Part shown: positions 17,650 to 26,962 of the stretch, one piece after another
Numbering within the stretch: position 1 is the stretch's first letter
How the letters are laid out: every line of letters begins with the position of its first letter
Origin: Chryseobacterium sp.
GTDB taxonomy: Bacteria > Bacteroidota > Bacteroidia > Flavobacteriales > Weeksellaceae
Direction of reading: 5' to 3'
DNA length: 63,220 bases
NCBI GenBank assembly: GCA_027492795.1
Contig: JAPUEB010000035.1
Coordinates: 1 to 63,220 of the forward strand
Translations under genes and position numbers: made by a program
The notes under the pieces: generated by a model
What the model was told of the DNA's origin: nothing
Seen by the model: only the letters and a program-made list of their open reading frames with translations
The model's database searches: none

Positions 17650-18936
17650 CTAAAATAATTCTTTCCGAATAATATTCTGGCTTCTCTCCGGACCAACAGA
17701 AACCAAATACACATTAATTCCTAAATAATTTTCGATGAATTCGATGTATTTCTTGGCATTTTCAGGCAGCTCATCATAACTTCTGGCGTGAGAAATATCT
17801 TCGTCCCAACCTTCCAATTCTTCGTAAATTGGTTCGTATTTGTATAATTTCGTTGTCGAAGAAGTGAAATAATCGATGATTTTTCCGTCTTCGGTTTTGT
17901 ATTTCGTAACGATTTTTAAAGGTTTAATTCCAGAAAGGACATCCAGTTTTGTGATGACCAAATTGTTGATGCCATTAATCATACAGGCGTGTTTCAAAGA
18001 AACCAAATCGAGCCAACCTGTTCTTCTTGGTCTTCCGGTGGTTGCACCGAATTCATGACCAACTTTTCGGATGTGTTCGCCCAATTCATTATCCAATTCC
18101 GAAGGAAAAGGACCGTTTCCAACTCTGGTTGTGTACGCTTTGGAAACACCGATTAGATTTTGTAATGCAGTCGGTGGAACTCCCGCTCCGGAACAAACAC
18201 CACCGGTGGAAGGCGAAGATGAAGTTACATAAGGATAAGTTCCGAAATCAATATCCAACATCAATGCTTGTGCACCTTCAAAAAGAACATTTTTTCCGGC
18301 TTTTATCGCCTCATTCAATTCTACTTCTGTATCGACAATTCTGTCTTGAAGTTTTTTTCCGATTTCAACAAATTCATTATAAATTTCATCAATATCCATC
18401 GTCGGTTTCTCGAAATACTTCTCAAACATTGAATTTTTCACACGAAGATTTTTTTCAATTTTTTCGCGCAAAACTTCAGGATTCAGCAAATCAACCATTC
18501 GGATACCAACTCTCGCGATTTTATCTTCGTAGCAAGGTCCGATTCCTTTTTTTGTGGTTCCAATTTCGGTTCCGCCTTTTTCTTCCTCGCGATACGTGTC
18601 GAGCATAATGTGATAAGGCATTATCACGTGCGCTCTGCGAGAAATAAAAACGTGATTGGTTCTCATTCCTTTGCTTTCCAACTGCTCAATTTCGCGGATA
18701 AAAGATTTCGGGTTTACCACTACTCCATTCGCAATAATACATTTGCCTTTACACTGCAAAACGCCTGAAGGAAGCAGGTGCAACACGAATTTTTCTTCGC
18801 CCGCATAAACGGTATGACCAGCATTGTCGCCGCCCTGAAAACGCACCACATAATCGGATTTTGCGGATAGCACGTCAGTAATTTTCCCTTTGCCTTCATC
18901 ACCATATTGAAGGCCAACAACCACGTAAGTTGACAT
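17650..18936 (-). CDS. purA: adenylosuccinate synthase
   Basis: 428 residues, the usual length. Glycine loop GDEGKGK at 12-18, GGDNAGHT near residue 35, and GTTKKGIGPCYEDK and GNGPFPSE further on. Joins IMP and aspartate using GTP, the first step from IMP to AMP. It is alone on the minus strand among plus-strand neighbours and has its own promoter candidate. Confidence 0.97.
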   Translation of the reverse strand: MSTYVVVGLQYGDEGKGKITDVLSAKSDYVVRFQGGDNAGHTVYAGEEKFVLHLLPSGVLQCKGKCIIANGVVVNPKSFIREIEQLESKGMRTNHVFISRRAHVIMPYHIMLDTYREEEKGGTEIGTTKKGIGPCYEDKIARVGIRMVDLLNPEVLREKIEKNLRVKNSMFEKYFEKPTMDIDEIYNEFVEIGKKLQDRIVDTEVELNEAIKAGKNVLFEGAQALMLDIDFGTYPYVTSSSPSTGGVCSGAGVPPTALQNLIGVSKAYTTRVGNGPFPSELDNELGEHIRKVGHEFGATTGRPRRTGWLDLVSLKHACMINGINNLVITKLDVLSGIKPLKIVTKYKTEDGKIIDYFTSSTTKLYKYEPIYEELEGWDEDISHARSYDELPENAKKYIEFIENYLGINVYLVSVGPERSQNIIRKELF

Positions 18937-18962
18937 AAAATTTTACTTTTTATAGATTTCTA

Positions 18963-18970
18963 CAAATTTA
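18963..18970 (-). promoter_or_regulatory. candidate purA promoter
   Basis: Minus strand TAAATTTG about 26 bp before the purA start, with a TTG about 20 bp further upstream: a fair match to the Bacteroidota TTG-n19-TAnnTTTG arrangement. Confidence 0.55.
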
Positions 18971-19044
18971 GTTTTAATAAAAAAGGTGGGCAATTTTTGT
19001 GGAAAAATATTTGAATTTTGGGGTGTGTACGTCGCGAAGCCCTG

Positions 19045-19077
19045 AAACCTTATAGGTTTCCAAAACCTATAAGGTTT
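19045..19077. repeat. AAACCTTATAGGTTT palindromic repeat
   Basis: A perfect 15-bp inverted repeat, AAACCTTATAGGTTT, 3-bp spacer, AAACCTATAAGGTTT, lies in the purA/ABC1 spacer (18937-19212). A related AAACCTTCAAG / CTTGAAGGTTT palindrome is at 48694-48726. No gene is seen in this spacer. Confidence 0.8.
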
Positions 19078-19212
19078 ACCAATGCTTCAGATTGTGTTCT
19101 TCGTTAAAAAAAATATAATTCAAAGACCTTAAAATACAACCTTTTTCCCAAATATTGTAATGATCAAAGATTACATCCCCACTACATTTGAACCATAAAA
19201 ATTACAAATATT

Positions 19213-20877
19213 ATGGAACTCAATCAACTCAATAATTACGCAAAGTTCTTTCGTTTCATCTTGAAATATTACAACAGCGATGTGATGAAATCTGCCTCTG
19301 CATCGGCATTGAACGAAATTGAAAAAGAAGAACAGTCCGAGGAAACCTTCAACCAAAAACCTGAAGAATTGGTGGAAGATCTCAAAAGAATGGGACCAAC
19401 TTACGTAAAATTGGGGCAGTTGCTTTCCACGCGTCCGGATTTGCTTCCGGAGGAATATTTGCAGGCTTTGGCAAATCTACAGGACGATGTTGACACGATT
19501 CCATTTGCCGAAGTGGAAAAGATTTTTGAAGAAGAAATCGGCGTGAAAATCAACAAAGCATTTACGCTTTTCGATCCTCAACCTTTAGCAAGCGCTTCTA
19601 TCGGACAGGTTCATCGTGCACTTTTGCCGTCAGGAAGACCTGTTGCGGTGAAAATTCAGCGACCGGGAGTGAGAAAAAATTTCATTGAAGATTTGGATAC
19701 TTTGAAGGAAGTTTCAGCACTTGCCGTAAAACATTCAAAAAATGCAGAAAAATACGCGCTCGATAATATTATTGAGGAACTTCGCTTCGTTCTTCTAAAC
19801 GAACTCGATTACAATAAAGAGTTTCAAAACCTGCTCACAATGCGGGAAAATTTAAAAAACTATGACCACATTATCGTTCCGGAGCCTGTAAAAGAATATT
19901 CATCGTCCAAAATCCTTACAATGGATTTCATTGAGGGCAAAAAAATTACTTCCATTGGATCGTTACAAAAAATCGAAACGGATTTTACACCATTAATGGA
20001 CGATTTGGTAAAATCTTACATTCAGCAGATTATTGTTGACGGTTTTGCACACGCAGATCCGCATCCGGGAAATATTCATTTAACCGAAAAAAATCAGGTA
20101 GCGTTGATGGATTTGGGAATGGTGGCGAAATTCAGCCCGAAATTGCAGGAAAAAATTATGATGCTTTTGATGGGAATGAGCAAAAAAGATGGCGACGAAA
20201 TCACCGATGCACTGCTTGAAATGAGCGAATACGACGCTAAAAAAGTCAATCTCGAAAATTTTAGAAAAAATATCAATAGATTGGTGATGAACAGCACGAG
20301 CAACAACGCGGAAGATATGGAAACAGGGCGCGTCCTCATCCAAATGAACAGAGTTGCGGCAGAAGAAGGCATTAAATTAGCAGTGGAACTGAATATTTTA
20401 GGAAAAATTTTGCTGAATATGGATCAAATCGTGGCGGTTCTTACTCCAAAATACGATTTGCAGAAAGCCATCCGAAAGTTTATGGAAGAGATGGTGAACA
20501 AAAAAATGAAACAGCAGTTGAAACCTGAAAATATGTATGGTTACCTTCTGGAAAACAAAAAATTGGCAGAAGCGTTACCATCAAGACTCAACAAAATTTC
20601 AGAAAATTTAGCCTCCAATCAGTTTGAATTAAAGGTAAATGCTTTGGATGAAGAGCGATTAACAGACGGATTTCAGAAAGTTGCAAACAGAATAACATCA
20701 GGATTAATTATTGCCGCGATGATTATTGGTGCAGCTTTATTGATGAGAATTCCTTCAACGTATTCTATTATGGGATATGGAATTTTACCCTTTGTTTTCT
20801 TCATCATTGCTATCGGATTGGGACTTTATTTGGTGTATAATATTATGTTCCGCGACGAAACTTATCAAAAAAAGTAA
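19213..20877 (+). CDS. ABC1/UbiB-family atypical kinase
   Basis: 554 residues. ABC1 signatures: KLGQ loop at 66-69 (YVKLGQLLSTRPDLLPEEY), ASASIGQVHRA, VAVKIQRPGV with the ATP-binding Lys, the catalytic HADPHPGNI and MDLG metal loop. Two C-terminal membrane helices (IAAMIIGAALLM and FVFFIIAIGLGLYLVYNI). UbiB relatives support isoprenoid-quinone synthesis; Flavobacteriia use menaquinone, so a quinone or lipid role is plausible but inferred. Confidence 0.93.
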   Translation: MELNQLNNYAKFFRFILKYYNSDVMKSASASALNEIEKEEQSEETFNQKPEELVEDLKRMGPTYVKLGQLLSTRPDLLPEEYLQALANLQDDVDTIPFAEVEKIFEEEIGVKINKAFTLFDPQPLASASIGQVHRALLPSGRPVAVKIQRPGVRKNFIEDLDTLKEVSALAVKHSKNAEKYALDNIIEELRFVLLNELDYNKEFQNLLTMRENLKNYDHIIVPEPVKEYSSSKILTMDFIEGKKITSIGSLQKIETDFTPLMDDLVKSYIQQIIVDGFAHADPHPGNIHLTEKNQVALMDLGMVAKFSPKLQEKIMMLLMGMSKKDGDEITDALLEMSEYDAKKVNLENFRKNINRLVMNSTSNNAEDMETGRVLIQMNRVAAEEGIKLAVELNILGKILLNMDQIVAVLTPKYDLQKAIRKFMEEMVNKKMKQQLKPENMYGYLLENKKLAEALPSRLNKISENLASNQFELKVNALDEERLTDGFQKVANRITSGLIIAAMIIGAALLMRIPSTYSIMGYGILPFVFFIIAIGLGLYLVYNIMFRDETYQKK

Positions 20878-20900
20878 ATAATTTCCTCCAAAAATTTCCG

Positions 20901-20908
20901 TAAATTTG
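20901..20908 (+). promoter_or_regulatory. candidate -7 box for hpt
   Basis: TAAATTTG, 16 bp before the hpt ATG; matches TAnnTTTG. Confidence 0.5.
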
Positions 20909-20924
20909 CTTTTTGGAAATCGAT

Positions 20925-21479
20925 ATGGAGACCGTAAAAATTCACGACAAAGAATTCGTTCCTTACCTGAAACACGATGAAATTCAGGAAATTGTAAAAA
21001 ATCTTGCCGAAAAAGTTCACGAGGACTACAAAGACGAAACGCCCGTTTTTATAGGCGTTTTGAATGGCGTTTTTATGTTCTTTTCCGATTTTATGAAATA
21101 TTATCCGGGAAAATGCGAAATTGCATTTCTACAGGTAAGTTCCTACGCCGGAACGCAATCTACAGGAATTGTTTACCAAAAAATGGATTTAACCAAAGAC
21201 GTTGAAGGTCGCCACATCATTTTAATGGAAGACATTGTGGACACCGGAAATACCATCGAAAGTCTTTTTGAGTATTTCAAAAACACGCAGCGTCCAAAAT
21301 CTTTGAAAGTGGCTTCATTACTATTAAAACCTGAAGTTTTCAAAAAAGATTTTAAAATAGATTATATTGCGAAAGAAATCCCCAATAAATTCGTTCTCGG
21401 CTACGGTTTAGATTACGATGAATTGGGCAGAAACCTTCCGGATTTATATCAATTGTCGGAAGGGAGGATAAATCATTAG
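20925..21479 (+). CDS. hpt: hypoxanthine phosphoribosyltransferase
   Basis: 184 residues from the ATG at 20925 (an in-frame TTG lies 12 bp earlier). The PRPP loop is ILMEDIVDTGNT; GVLNGVFMFFSDFMK and the C-terminal GYGLDYDELGRNLPDLY are typical of HPRT. Salvages hypoxanthine and guanine to IMP and GMP. Forms part of the purA-hpt-adk neighbourhood of purine metabolism. Confidence 0.93.
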   Translation: METVKIHDKEFVPYLKHDEIQEIVKNLAEKVHEDYKDETPVFIGVLNGVFMFFSDFMKYYPGKCEIAFLQVSSYAGTQSTGIVYQKMDLTKDVEGRHIILMEDIVDTGNTIESLFEYFKNTQRPKSLKVASLLLKPEVFKKDFKIDYIAKEIPNKFVLGYGLDYDELGRNLPDLYQLSEGRINH

Positions 21480-21485
21480 TTTTTT

Positions 21486-21516
21486 TGCTTTCGGCTTTCG
21501 GCTTTTAGCTTTCGGC
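21486..21516. repeat. CTTTCGG heptamer array, left flank of the four-helix gene
   Basis: About four copies of CTTTCGG (one changed to CTTTTAG). The reverse complement, CCGAAAG, recurs at 22047-22076 on the other side of the gene. Confidence 0.75.
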
Positions 21517-21563
21517 AATGGCAGTGATAAAAACAAGATTTCGTTTAATTAAAAAAATAAAAA

Positions 21564-21586
21564 ATAAGCTGAAGGCAAATTGCTGA
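21564..21586 (+). repeat. left direct repeat flanking the four-helix gene
   Basis: A 23-bp sequence beginning ATAAGCTGAA and ending ATTGCTGA. It matches 22026-22048 at 21 of 23 positions. The pair brackets a 462-bp unit carrying one gene. Confidence 0.8.
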
Positions 21587-21606
21587 CAGCTGATAGCAAA
21601 AAAAAA

Positions 21607-22008
21607 ATGCGTGATTATAAAAAATATGATATTTGGAAATTAGGTCACGAATTGGCTTTAAACATTTATAAGATAACCGAAAATTATCCGAAAGAAGAGA
21701 TTTTTGGGATGACTTCACAAATGAGAAGAGCGGTTGTTTCCATTAATTTTAATATCGTGGAAGGTTGTGGACGCGGAAGTGACGAAGATTTTAAAAGAAT
21801 TTTGAGAATAGCTTCTGGAAGTGCATTTGAAGTAGAATATGCATTACTTTTATCGAGAGATTTGGGCTTTATTAATGATAAAATCTATTCTGAATTAGCG
21901 CCAAAAGCAGAAGAATTGAAAATGAAGATTTCAAAACTAATTTTGAAAATTGAGGAAGATATAAAGATGAAGAATCAAGCAAATAAAGGTAAAAAAGATA
22001 CTAACTAA
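21607..22008 (+). CDS. four-helix-bundle protein (23S rRNA IVP / S23 family)
   Basis: 133 residues from the ATG at 21607. Family signature: KYDIWKLGHELALNIYK, then FGMTSQMRRAVVSINFNIVEG and GSAFEVEYALLLSRDLGFI. The family forms pentameric four-helix bundles; members were first noted inside 23S rRNA intervening sequences, but many Bacteroidota copies are free-standing. Molecular role unknown. It has a Lys-rich C-terminal tail. Direct and inverted repeats bracket the gene between hpt and adk, which suggests insertion as a unit. Confidence 0.9.
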   Translation: MRDYKKYDIWKLGHELALNIYKITENYPKEEIFGMTSQMRRAVVSINFNIVEGCGRGSDEDFKRILRIASGSAFEVEYALLLSRDLGFINDKIYSELAPKAEELKMKISKLILKIEEDIKMKNQANKGKKDTN

Positions 22009-22025
22009 AAATAATGGCGAAGTCT

Positions 22026-22078
22026 ATAAGCTGAAAGCAGATTGCTGAAAGCCAAAAGCCGAAAGCCGAAAGCAGCAA
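22026..22078. repeat. right direct repeat and CCGAAAG array
   Basis: 22026-22048 is the second copy of the 23-bp direct repeat. 22047-22076 carries GCCAAAA/GCCGAAA heptamers, inverted relative to 21486-21516. The array ends one base before the adk start. Confidence 0.8.
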
Positions 22079-22657
22079 ATGATCAACATAGTTTTATTCG
22101 GTCCTCCGGGAAGTGGAAAAGGTACACAAGCGCAAAATTTAATTGAAAAATTCAATCTGAAGCAGATTTCTACCGGAGATTTGTTCCGTTACAATATGAA
22201 AAACGATACGGAATTGGGAAAATTGGCAAAATCTTACATCGACAAAGGTGATTTGGTTCCCGACGAAGTTACCACCGATATGCTTATTGACGAAGTAAAA
22301 AAACCGACAGATACCGCCGGTTTCATTTTCGATGGCTATCCAAGAACCGCAAACCAAACCGAAGCCTTGGAAAAAATTGTAAAAGAAGTTTTGAACGACG
22401 ATATTTCCGTTTGTCTTTCTTTGGTGGTAGATGATGAAATTTTGGTTCAAAGACTTCTAAAACGTGGCGAAACTTCAGGCAGAACCGATGATTCTAATGA
22501 AGAAATTATCCGCAACAGAATAAAAGAATACTACACAAAAACCGCAGAAGTAGCCGAACTTTACAAGCAACAGGGAAAATATGTTGAAGTAAACGGCGTT
22601 GGCGAAATTGAAGAAATTTCCCAAAAACTTTTCGCGGAAGTGGAAAAAATAAAATAA
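22079..22657 (+). CDS. adk: adenylate kinase
   Basis: 192 residues. P-loop GPPGSGKGTQ (7-16), STGDLFR, FDGYPRT and the GRTDD LID hinge. Short-LID form without zinc cysteines. Interconverts 2 ADP with ATP and AMP. Followed by a palindromic repeat, then obg. Confidence 0.96.
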   Translation: MINIVLFGPPGSGKGTQAQNLIEKFNLKQISTGDLFRYNMKNDTELGKLAKSYIDKGDLVPDEVTTDMLIDEVKKPTDTAGFIFDGYPRTANQTEALEKIVKEVLNDDISVCLSLVVDDEILVQRLLKRGETSGRTDDSNEEIIRNRIKEYYTKTAEVAELYKQQGKYVEVNGVGEIEEISQKLFAEVEKIK

Positions 22658-22659
22658 CC

Positions 22660-22742
22660 GTCATTGCGAGGAATGAGGAACGAATGACGAAGCAATCCCA
22701 AACTAATAAACAGATTGCTTCGTCATTCTTCCTCGCAATGAC
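22660..22742. repeat. REP-like palindrome, family A (complete)
   Basis: Left arm GTCATTGCGAGGAATGAGG..GAAGCAATC (22660-22697) and inverted right arm GATTGCTTCGTCATTC..CTCGCAATGAC (22713-22742). It fills the adk-obg spacer. Single arms recur at 28306-28333 and 54695-54740. Confidence 0.85.
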
Positions 22743-22753
22743 AGCCAAAAATT

Positions 22754-23737
22754 ATGAGCAATTTCGTAGATTACGTAAAAATCCACTGTACAAGTGGACA
22801 CGGCGGTGCAGGTTCTGCGCATCTTCGTCGTGAAAAATATATTCCAAAAGGCGGTCCTGACGGTGGTGACGGCGGTCGCGGCGGAAGCGTTATTATGAAA
22901 GGTAATTCTCACGAATGGACGCTCCTTCCTTTACGTTACACGCGACACATCAAAGCAGAAAGAGGAGAAAATGGTGCGAAAAACCAATTGACCGGTGCTG
23001 CTGGTGAAGACGTTTACATTAATGTTCCGATTGGAACAATCGCCAAAAATGAAGAAGGCGAAATTATTGGCGAAATTTTGGAAGATGGACAAGAAATTGT
23101 CCTCATGCAAGGCGGAAAAGGTGGTCTTGGAAACGAACATTTCAAATCTTCCACCAATCAAACGCCGCGATATGCACAACCTGGACTTCCTGGTGAAGAA
23201 GGTTTCGTAACTTTTGAACTAAAAATTTTAGCAGATGTTGGTTTGGTTGGTTTTCCAAATGCCGGAAAATCCACGCTATTAGCAGCAGTTTCTGCGGCAA
23301 AACCAAAAATTGCAGATTACGCTTTCACCACTTTAACGCCAAATTTGGGAATTGTAGATTACCGAAATTACAAATCTTTCGTAATGGCGGATATTCCTGG
23401 AATTATTGAAGGAGCGGCGGAAGGAAAAGGTCTAGGACACCGATTTTTAAGACATATTGAAAGAAATTCAATTTTACTTTTTTTAATTCCTGCCGATTCT
23501 GAAAGTCATTTTCAAGAATTTAAAATTTTGGAAAATGAGTTGAAGGAATACAATCCAGAATTGTTGGATAAAGATTTCATCATCAGTATTTCCAAAGCCG
23601 ATTTGTTGGATGATGAACTGAAAAAAGAAATCTCCGCAGAATTTCCTGAAAATCGAAAACCGCTCTTCTTTTCCGCAGTTACAGGCGAAGGTTTAACGGA
23701 ATTGAAGGATGTGATTTGGAAGCATTTGCACGGATGA
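22754..23737 (+). CDS. obg: GTPase Obg (CgtA)
   Basis: 327 residues. Residues 1-158 form the glycine-rich Obg fold ([20 protein letters not shown]). The GTPase follows: G1 [10 protein letters not shown]3 [17 protein letters not shown]4 SKAD, G5 SAVTGEGL. No C-terminal extension. Acts in 50S maturation and growth control. Confidence 0.96.
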   Translation: MSNFVDYVKIHCTSGHGGAGSAHLRREKYIPKGGPDGGDGGRGGSVIMKGNSHEWTLLPLRYTRHIKAERGENGAKNQLTGAAGEDVYINVPIGTIAKNEEGEIIGEILEDGQEIVLMQGGKGGLGNEHFKSSTNQTPRYAQPGLPGEEGFVTFELKILADVGLVGFPNAGKSTLLAAVSAAKPKIADYAFTTLTPNLGIVDYRNYKSFVMADIPGIIEGAAEGKGLGHRFLRHIERNSILLFLIPADSESHFQEFKILENELKEYNPELLDKDFIISISKADLLDDELKKEISAEFPENRKPLFFSAVTGEGLTELKDVIWKHLHG

Positions 23738-23841
23738 GATTAAATTTTACTACCATTATACAACAGATTTCGAACAAACCGAAATCTGTTTTTTATTGAA
23801 CGGAACAGTTATTGAAGGTTTTTATTTAAAATCTTCAAATT

Positions 23842-24327
23842 ATGAAATCGCTATTAAGTCTTTTTGCTATACTGTTTCTAATGTCTTGTGCAACGAAAAA
23901 TGATTTAAAATATTCTAAAATTGAATATGAAGCGGGAGCTTGTTTTGGCGCTTGTCCGATGTTCAAAATAACGATAAATCCTGACAGAACCGCAGTTTTC
24001 GAGGCGGAACATTTTAATTTCACAAAAAATGTTTCCAAAGCGGAATTTTCAAAACCGAGAGAAGGAACTTTTACCGGAACCATCAAAAAAGAGGATTACG
24101 ATAAGTTAATCGCTCTGTTGGACAGTCTGAATCCAAAGTCCTTGAAGAATAAATACGGCGAGCGAAATATTACCGATTTACCAACTTCCTATCTTCGAAT
24201 CAACTTTAACGATGGAACATCCAAAACCATAGAGGATTACGGAAAACACGGTACTAAAAAACTAGAGGAAGTTTATCATTTTTTTGAAAATTTGCGCTTT
24301 AATCAAACTTGGACGAAGATTAAATAA
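23842..24327 (+). CDS. DUF6438 lipoprotein
   Basis: 161 residues. Lipobox LMSC (Cys15). Core IEYEAGACFGACPMFKITINPDRTA with a CxxxC pair, then a GTFTGTIKKEDYDKL segment and DLPTSYLRINFNDG, which fits DUF6438. Function unknown; probably a periplasm-facing lipoprotein. Monocistronic, with a terminator downstream. Confidence 0.8.
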   Translation: MKSLLSLFAILFLMSCATKNDLKYSKIEYEAGACFGACPMFKITINPDRTAVFEAEHFNFTKNVSKAEFSKPREGTFTGTIKKEDYDKLIALLDSLNPKSLKNKYGERNITDLPTSYLRINFNDGTSKTIEDYGKHGTKKLEEVYHFFENLRFNQTWTKIK

Positions 24328-24346
24328 ATTAGATGAAGATCATCAT

Positions 24347-24380
24347 AAAAAGATTTGAAATTTCTTTTCAAGTCTTTTTT
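24347..24380 (+). terminator. terminator after the DUF6438 gene
   Basis: AAAAGATTTGAAA / TTTCAAGTCTTTT (one G-U pair) followed by T residues. Confidence 0.75.
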
Positions 24381-24487
24381 AGATAAACTTTTAATTTCTG
24401 AAAAAAAAGGATTTTGAAATGCTAACATGATGTTCTTCTATATTATTCCATAACCAACATACATAACTTTCTTACTATCTTTATGAT

Positions 24488-25138
24488 ATGCTTTTGGATA
24501 TTTTTTTTCCGAACAGATGCCTCAACTGCAACCGAATAATTGCTGCGAAAGATGTGGTTTGCGAAATATGCATGGACCAGATTCATTTTACGCATTACAA
24601 TTACCATTCTGAAAACGAGCTAAAAAATAGCTGCAAACTTCTTTTTCCTTTAGAAAATGCCTATGCTTTGATGAGGTTTGAGGAAGACAGTCTTTCTAGA
24701 AAAATTGTTCACGAATTGAAGTATAAAAGTCGTGAAAAAGTCGGAAAAATACTTGCAGAATGGACTTCTGAACGATTGGACTTTGGAGAAAACAAGCCTG
24801 ATTTATTGGTTTCTGTTCCTTTGCATCCCAAAAAATTGAAAGAACGAGGCTACAATCAACTGCATCTTTTTACGGAGACATTATCCAAAAAATTTGGAAT
24901 TCCTTATGACCACGAAGTCATTAAAAGAAATTTCTATAAAAAAGCGCAAGCTTTGAGAGACAGATCTCAGCGTGAGGATACCGAAAATTTATTTTCTCTA
25001 AACAAATCAATTGAAAATAAACACGTTTTATTAATTGACGACGTTTTTACAACAGGAAATACAATGAGTTCTGTTGCTTGGGAAATTTTGAAAAATCCGG
25101 GAAATAAAGTGAGTGTTTTTGTGATTGCCGTGGATTGA
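24488..25138 (+). CDS. comF: ComF-family phosphoribosyltransferase-like protein
   Basis: 216 residues. N-terminal zinc-finger cysteines Cys11, Cys14, Cys25, Cys28, then a PRTase domain with PLHPKKLKERGYNQ and the PRPP loop LLIDDVFTTGNT. ComF assists DNA uptake in competent bacteria, and comEC is also in this window (61.6 kb). Role here is inferred from the family. Confidence 0.9.
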   Translation: MLLDIFFPNRCLNCNRIIAAKDVVCEICMDQIHFTHYNYHSENELKNSCKLLFPLENAYALMRFEEDSLSRKIVHELKYKSREKVGKILAEWTSERLDFGENKPDLLVSVPLHPKKLKERGYNQLHLFTETLSKKFGIPYDHEVIKRNFYKKAQALRDRSQREDTENLFSLNKSIENKHVLLIDDVFTTGNTMSSVAWEILKNPGNKVSVFVIAVD

Positions 25139-25144
25139 TTTCGT

Positions 25145-25385
25145 TCTTTTGTCTTGAAACAAAAGAACCAAAAATTCAAGACTTGGATTTTTTTGCTAAA
25201 AATTTTGAAAACTTCCTAAAATTTCCAAAACTCGGGCGGAAAGATAAGTTTGTTGTTTAATAAAGATTTTTGCCGCCACTCAAACAATGGAAATTTTTTA
25301 ACGGAATTTTTCAAAATTTTCTTAACGCAAAAAACTCCGAAGTCATTAATTGACGCTCGCTTCGCTCGCGTCACCTCTAAACAGA
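25145..25385. repeat. probable dispersed intergenic repeat
   Basis: The comF-upp spacer (25139-25389). It includes the inverted repeat GTTCTTTTGT...ACAAAAGAAC followed by AATTCAAGACTTGG, and ends in the palindrome ACGCTCGCTTCGCTCGCGT. This layout resembles a repeat I recall from Chryseobacterium genomes; only one copy is here. No gene seen. Confidence 0.5.
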
Positions 25386-25389
25386 AAAA

Positions 25390-26040
25390 CTACCTCTGCA
25401 ATTTTTCTCCATAAGACAAATCTCCGGCGTCGCCTAAACCTGGCGTGATGTAACCTTTGGAAGTGAGGTTTTCATCAATGGTACCCACCCAAATTTTGGC
25501 TTCTGGATAGGCATTTTGAATGGTTTCAACACCGATTTTTGAACCGATTGCTGCGACAATGTGAAGTTGCGTTGGTTTTCCGTGATTTAATAAATCTTTT
25601 AAGGCTTCAATAAGACTTGCGCCTGTTGCGAGCATCGGGTCTGCAACAATTAATGGTCGTCCATCGATGTTTGGACAAGTTAAATAATCTTGTTTAATGG
25701 AAAAATAATCGTTCGCGTCGTGTTTTCTGTAGGCTGCAACGAAACCACAATCTGCTTTATCAAAATAATTTAAAATTCCCTGAAAAAGTGGAACTCCGGC
25801 TCTCAAAATCGTTGTAATCACTGGTTGAACAGCGATTTCTTTTACTTTTAAATTATCTAAAGGTGTTTGAATTTCCAATTCTTTCTGCTCCAAACCTTTA
25901 GAAATTTCGAAAGCGGCAATTTCACCGATGCGTTCCATGTTTCTTCGGAATTTCAGGCGGTCTTGCTGAACTTCAATGTTTCTTAAATCATTGATCCATG
26001 AATTGACAAGCGAGAAATTATCGGATAAAACAGTTACCAT
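25390..26040 (-). CDS. upp: uracil phosphoribosyltransferase
   Basis: 216 residues. PRPP-binding loop LIVADPMLATGASL and C-terminal uracil-binding segment GYITPGLGDAGDLSYGEK. Converts uracil and PRPP to UMP. Minus strand; candidate -7 box at 26065-26072. Confidence 0.96.
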   Translation of the reverse strand: MVTVLSDNFSLVNSWINDLRNIEVQQDRLKFRRNMERIGEIAAFEISKGLEQKELEIQTPLDNLKVKEIAVQPVITTILRAGVPLFQGILNYFDKADCGFVAAYRKHDANDYFSIKQDYLTCPNIDGRPLIVADPMLATGASLIEALKDLLNHGKPTQLHIVAAIGSKIGVETIQNAYPEAKIWVGTIDENLTSKGYITPGLGDAGDLSYGEKLQR

Positions 26041-26064
26041 TTTTTTGACATAATTAGATGATTA

Positions 26065-26072
26065 CAAAAATA
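26065..26072 (-). promoter_or_regulatory. candidate -7 box for upp
   Basis: Minus strand TATTTTTG, 24 bp before the upp start. Confidence 0.5.
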
Positions 26073-26094
26073 AAGATAAATTTTGGCTAAAACA

Positions 26095-26901
26095 TCAATC
26101 GGCTACAACTCTTGCATTTTTTGATAAATTTTTAGGCTTAAAATAAACGAGGACGAAAATTCCTAAAACGGTAATCATCGCTCCCAAATAACTGATTATG
26201 TTTCCTTTAGCAAAATCCGTTATAAAAACCACATCTACAATTGCGTGATAAATAGCACAAATAAGGATGCTGCCTCGCGAAGAATTGTAAAGCCAAGTGA
26301 AAATAATGCTTCCTGTAAGCAAACTGAAAAGCCAGCCCAAAATTCCTGCAAAGTCCATACTCATCATTGTTGGGCGATACAAAAACAATGGCAAATGCCA
26401 AATTCCCCAAAAAATAGTGAGTATAAGGCTTGATTGAAAAGCATTCCACCTTTTTTGAAAAATAGGAAGCGCAAATCCTCTCCAACCCACTTCTTCGCCG
26501 AAGCCAAAGAATATTAAATTGTAAATAATAAATGTGAAAAAACCAAATTCTGGAAATTCTTTAATAGAAAAAAATGCATGCCACTCAGGAAATTTTCCAT
26601 CCAAAAAAAACTGAATAGTTGCTGCCAAAAAACCAAATAAAAAAGACGAAAAAAAGACAAAAAACAGGTAAAATAGAGGCTTAATTTTCAAACAGTCTTT
26701 TAATAATTTTGAAATTCCTTTTTCCCCATTAAAAATAAAAACAGTGATGAATGCAGAAATCATTGGTCCTAAACCACCAACAGCGTGATTGTAGGGAAAA
26801 CTTTTGATGTTTGAAATGCCCAAAACTTCGTCATACAAGGGCAGCCAAATGACCCAACTGATGATGTAAGCCAATGAAAAATAGACCAATAGAGATTTCA
26901 T
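26095..26901 (-). CDS. CPBP-family intramembrane metalloprotease
   Basis: 268 residues, about eight hydrophobic helices. The CPBP (Abi/RCE1) motifs are present: EEVGWRG with Glu136, Glu137 and Arg141; WGIWHLPLF with His169; and HAIVDVVF. These place it among intramembrane glutamate/metal-dependent proteases; substrate unknown. Candidate promoter at 26915-26922. Confidence 0.88.
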   Translation of the reverse strand: MKSLLVYFSLAYIISWVIWLPLYDEVLGISNIKSFPYNHAVGGLGPMISAFITVFIFNGEKGISKLLKDCLKIKPLFYLFFVFFSSFLFGFLAATIQFFLDGKFPEWHAFFSIKEFPEFGFFTFIIYNLIFFGFGEEVGWRGFALPIFQKRWNAFQSSLILTIFWGIWHLPLFLYRPTMMSMDFAGILGWLFSLLTGSIIFTWLYNSSRGSILICAIYHAIVDVVFITDFAKGNIISYLGAMITVLGIFVLVYFKPKNLSKNARVVAD

Positions 26902-26914
26902 TCCATACTTTTTT

Positions 26915-26922
26915 CAAAGTTA
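26915..26922 (-). promoter_or_regulatory. candidate -7 box for the CPBP gene
   Basis: Minus strand TAACTTTG, 13 bp before the start codon. Confidence 0.55.
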
Positions 26923-26962
26923 AAGAATAAAAATATTGGTTGAATATTAAATTTTTAAGAAT

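Noticed and set aside
18027-18608. 193-residue plus-strand frame
   Set aside because: Antisense to purA, low-complexity composition; a shadow.
18618-18626. CACGTG core as a parS site
   Set aside because: Inside purA, flanks do not match GTTnCACGTGnAAC; no other near match was seen by eye, though a computed search would be better.
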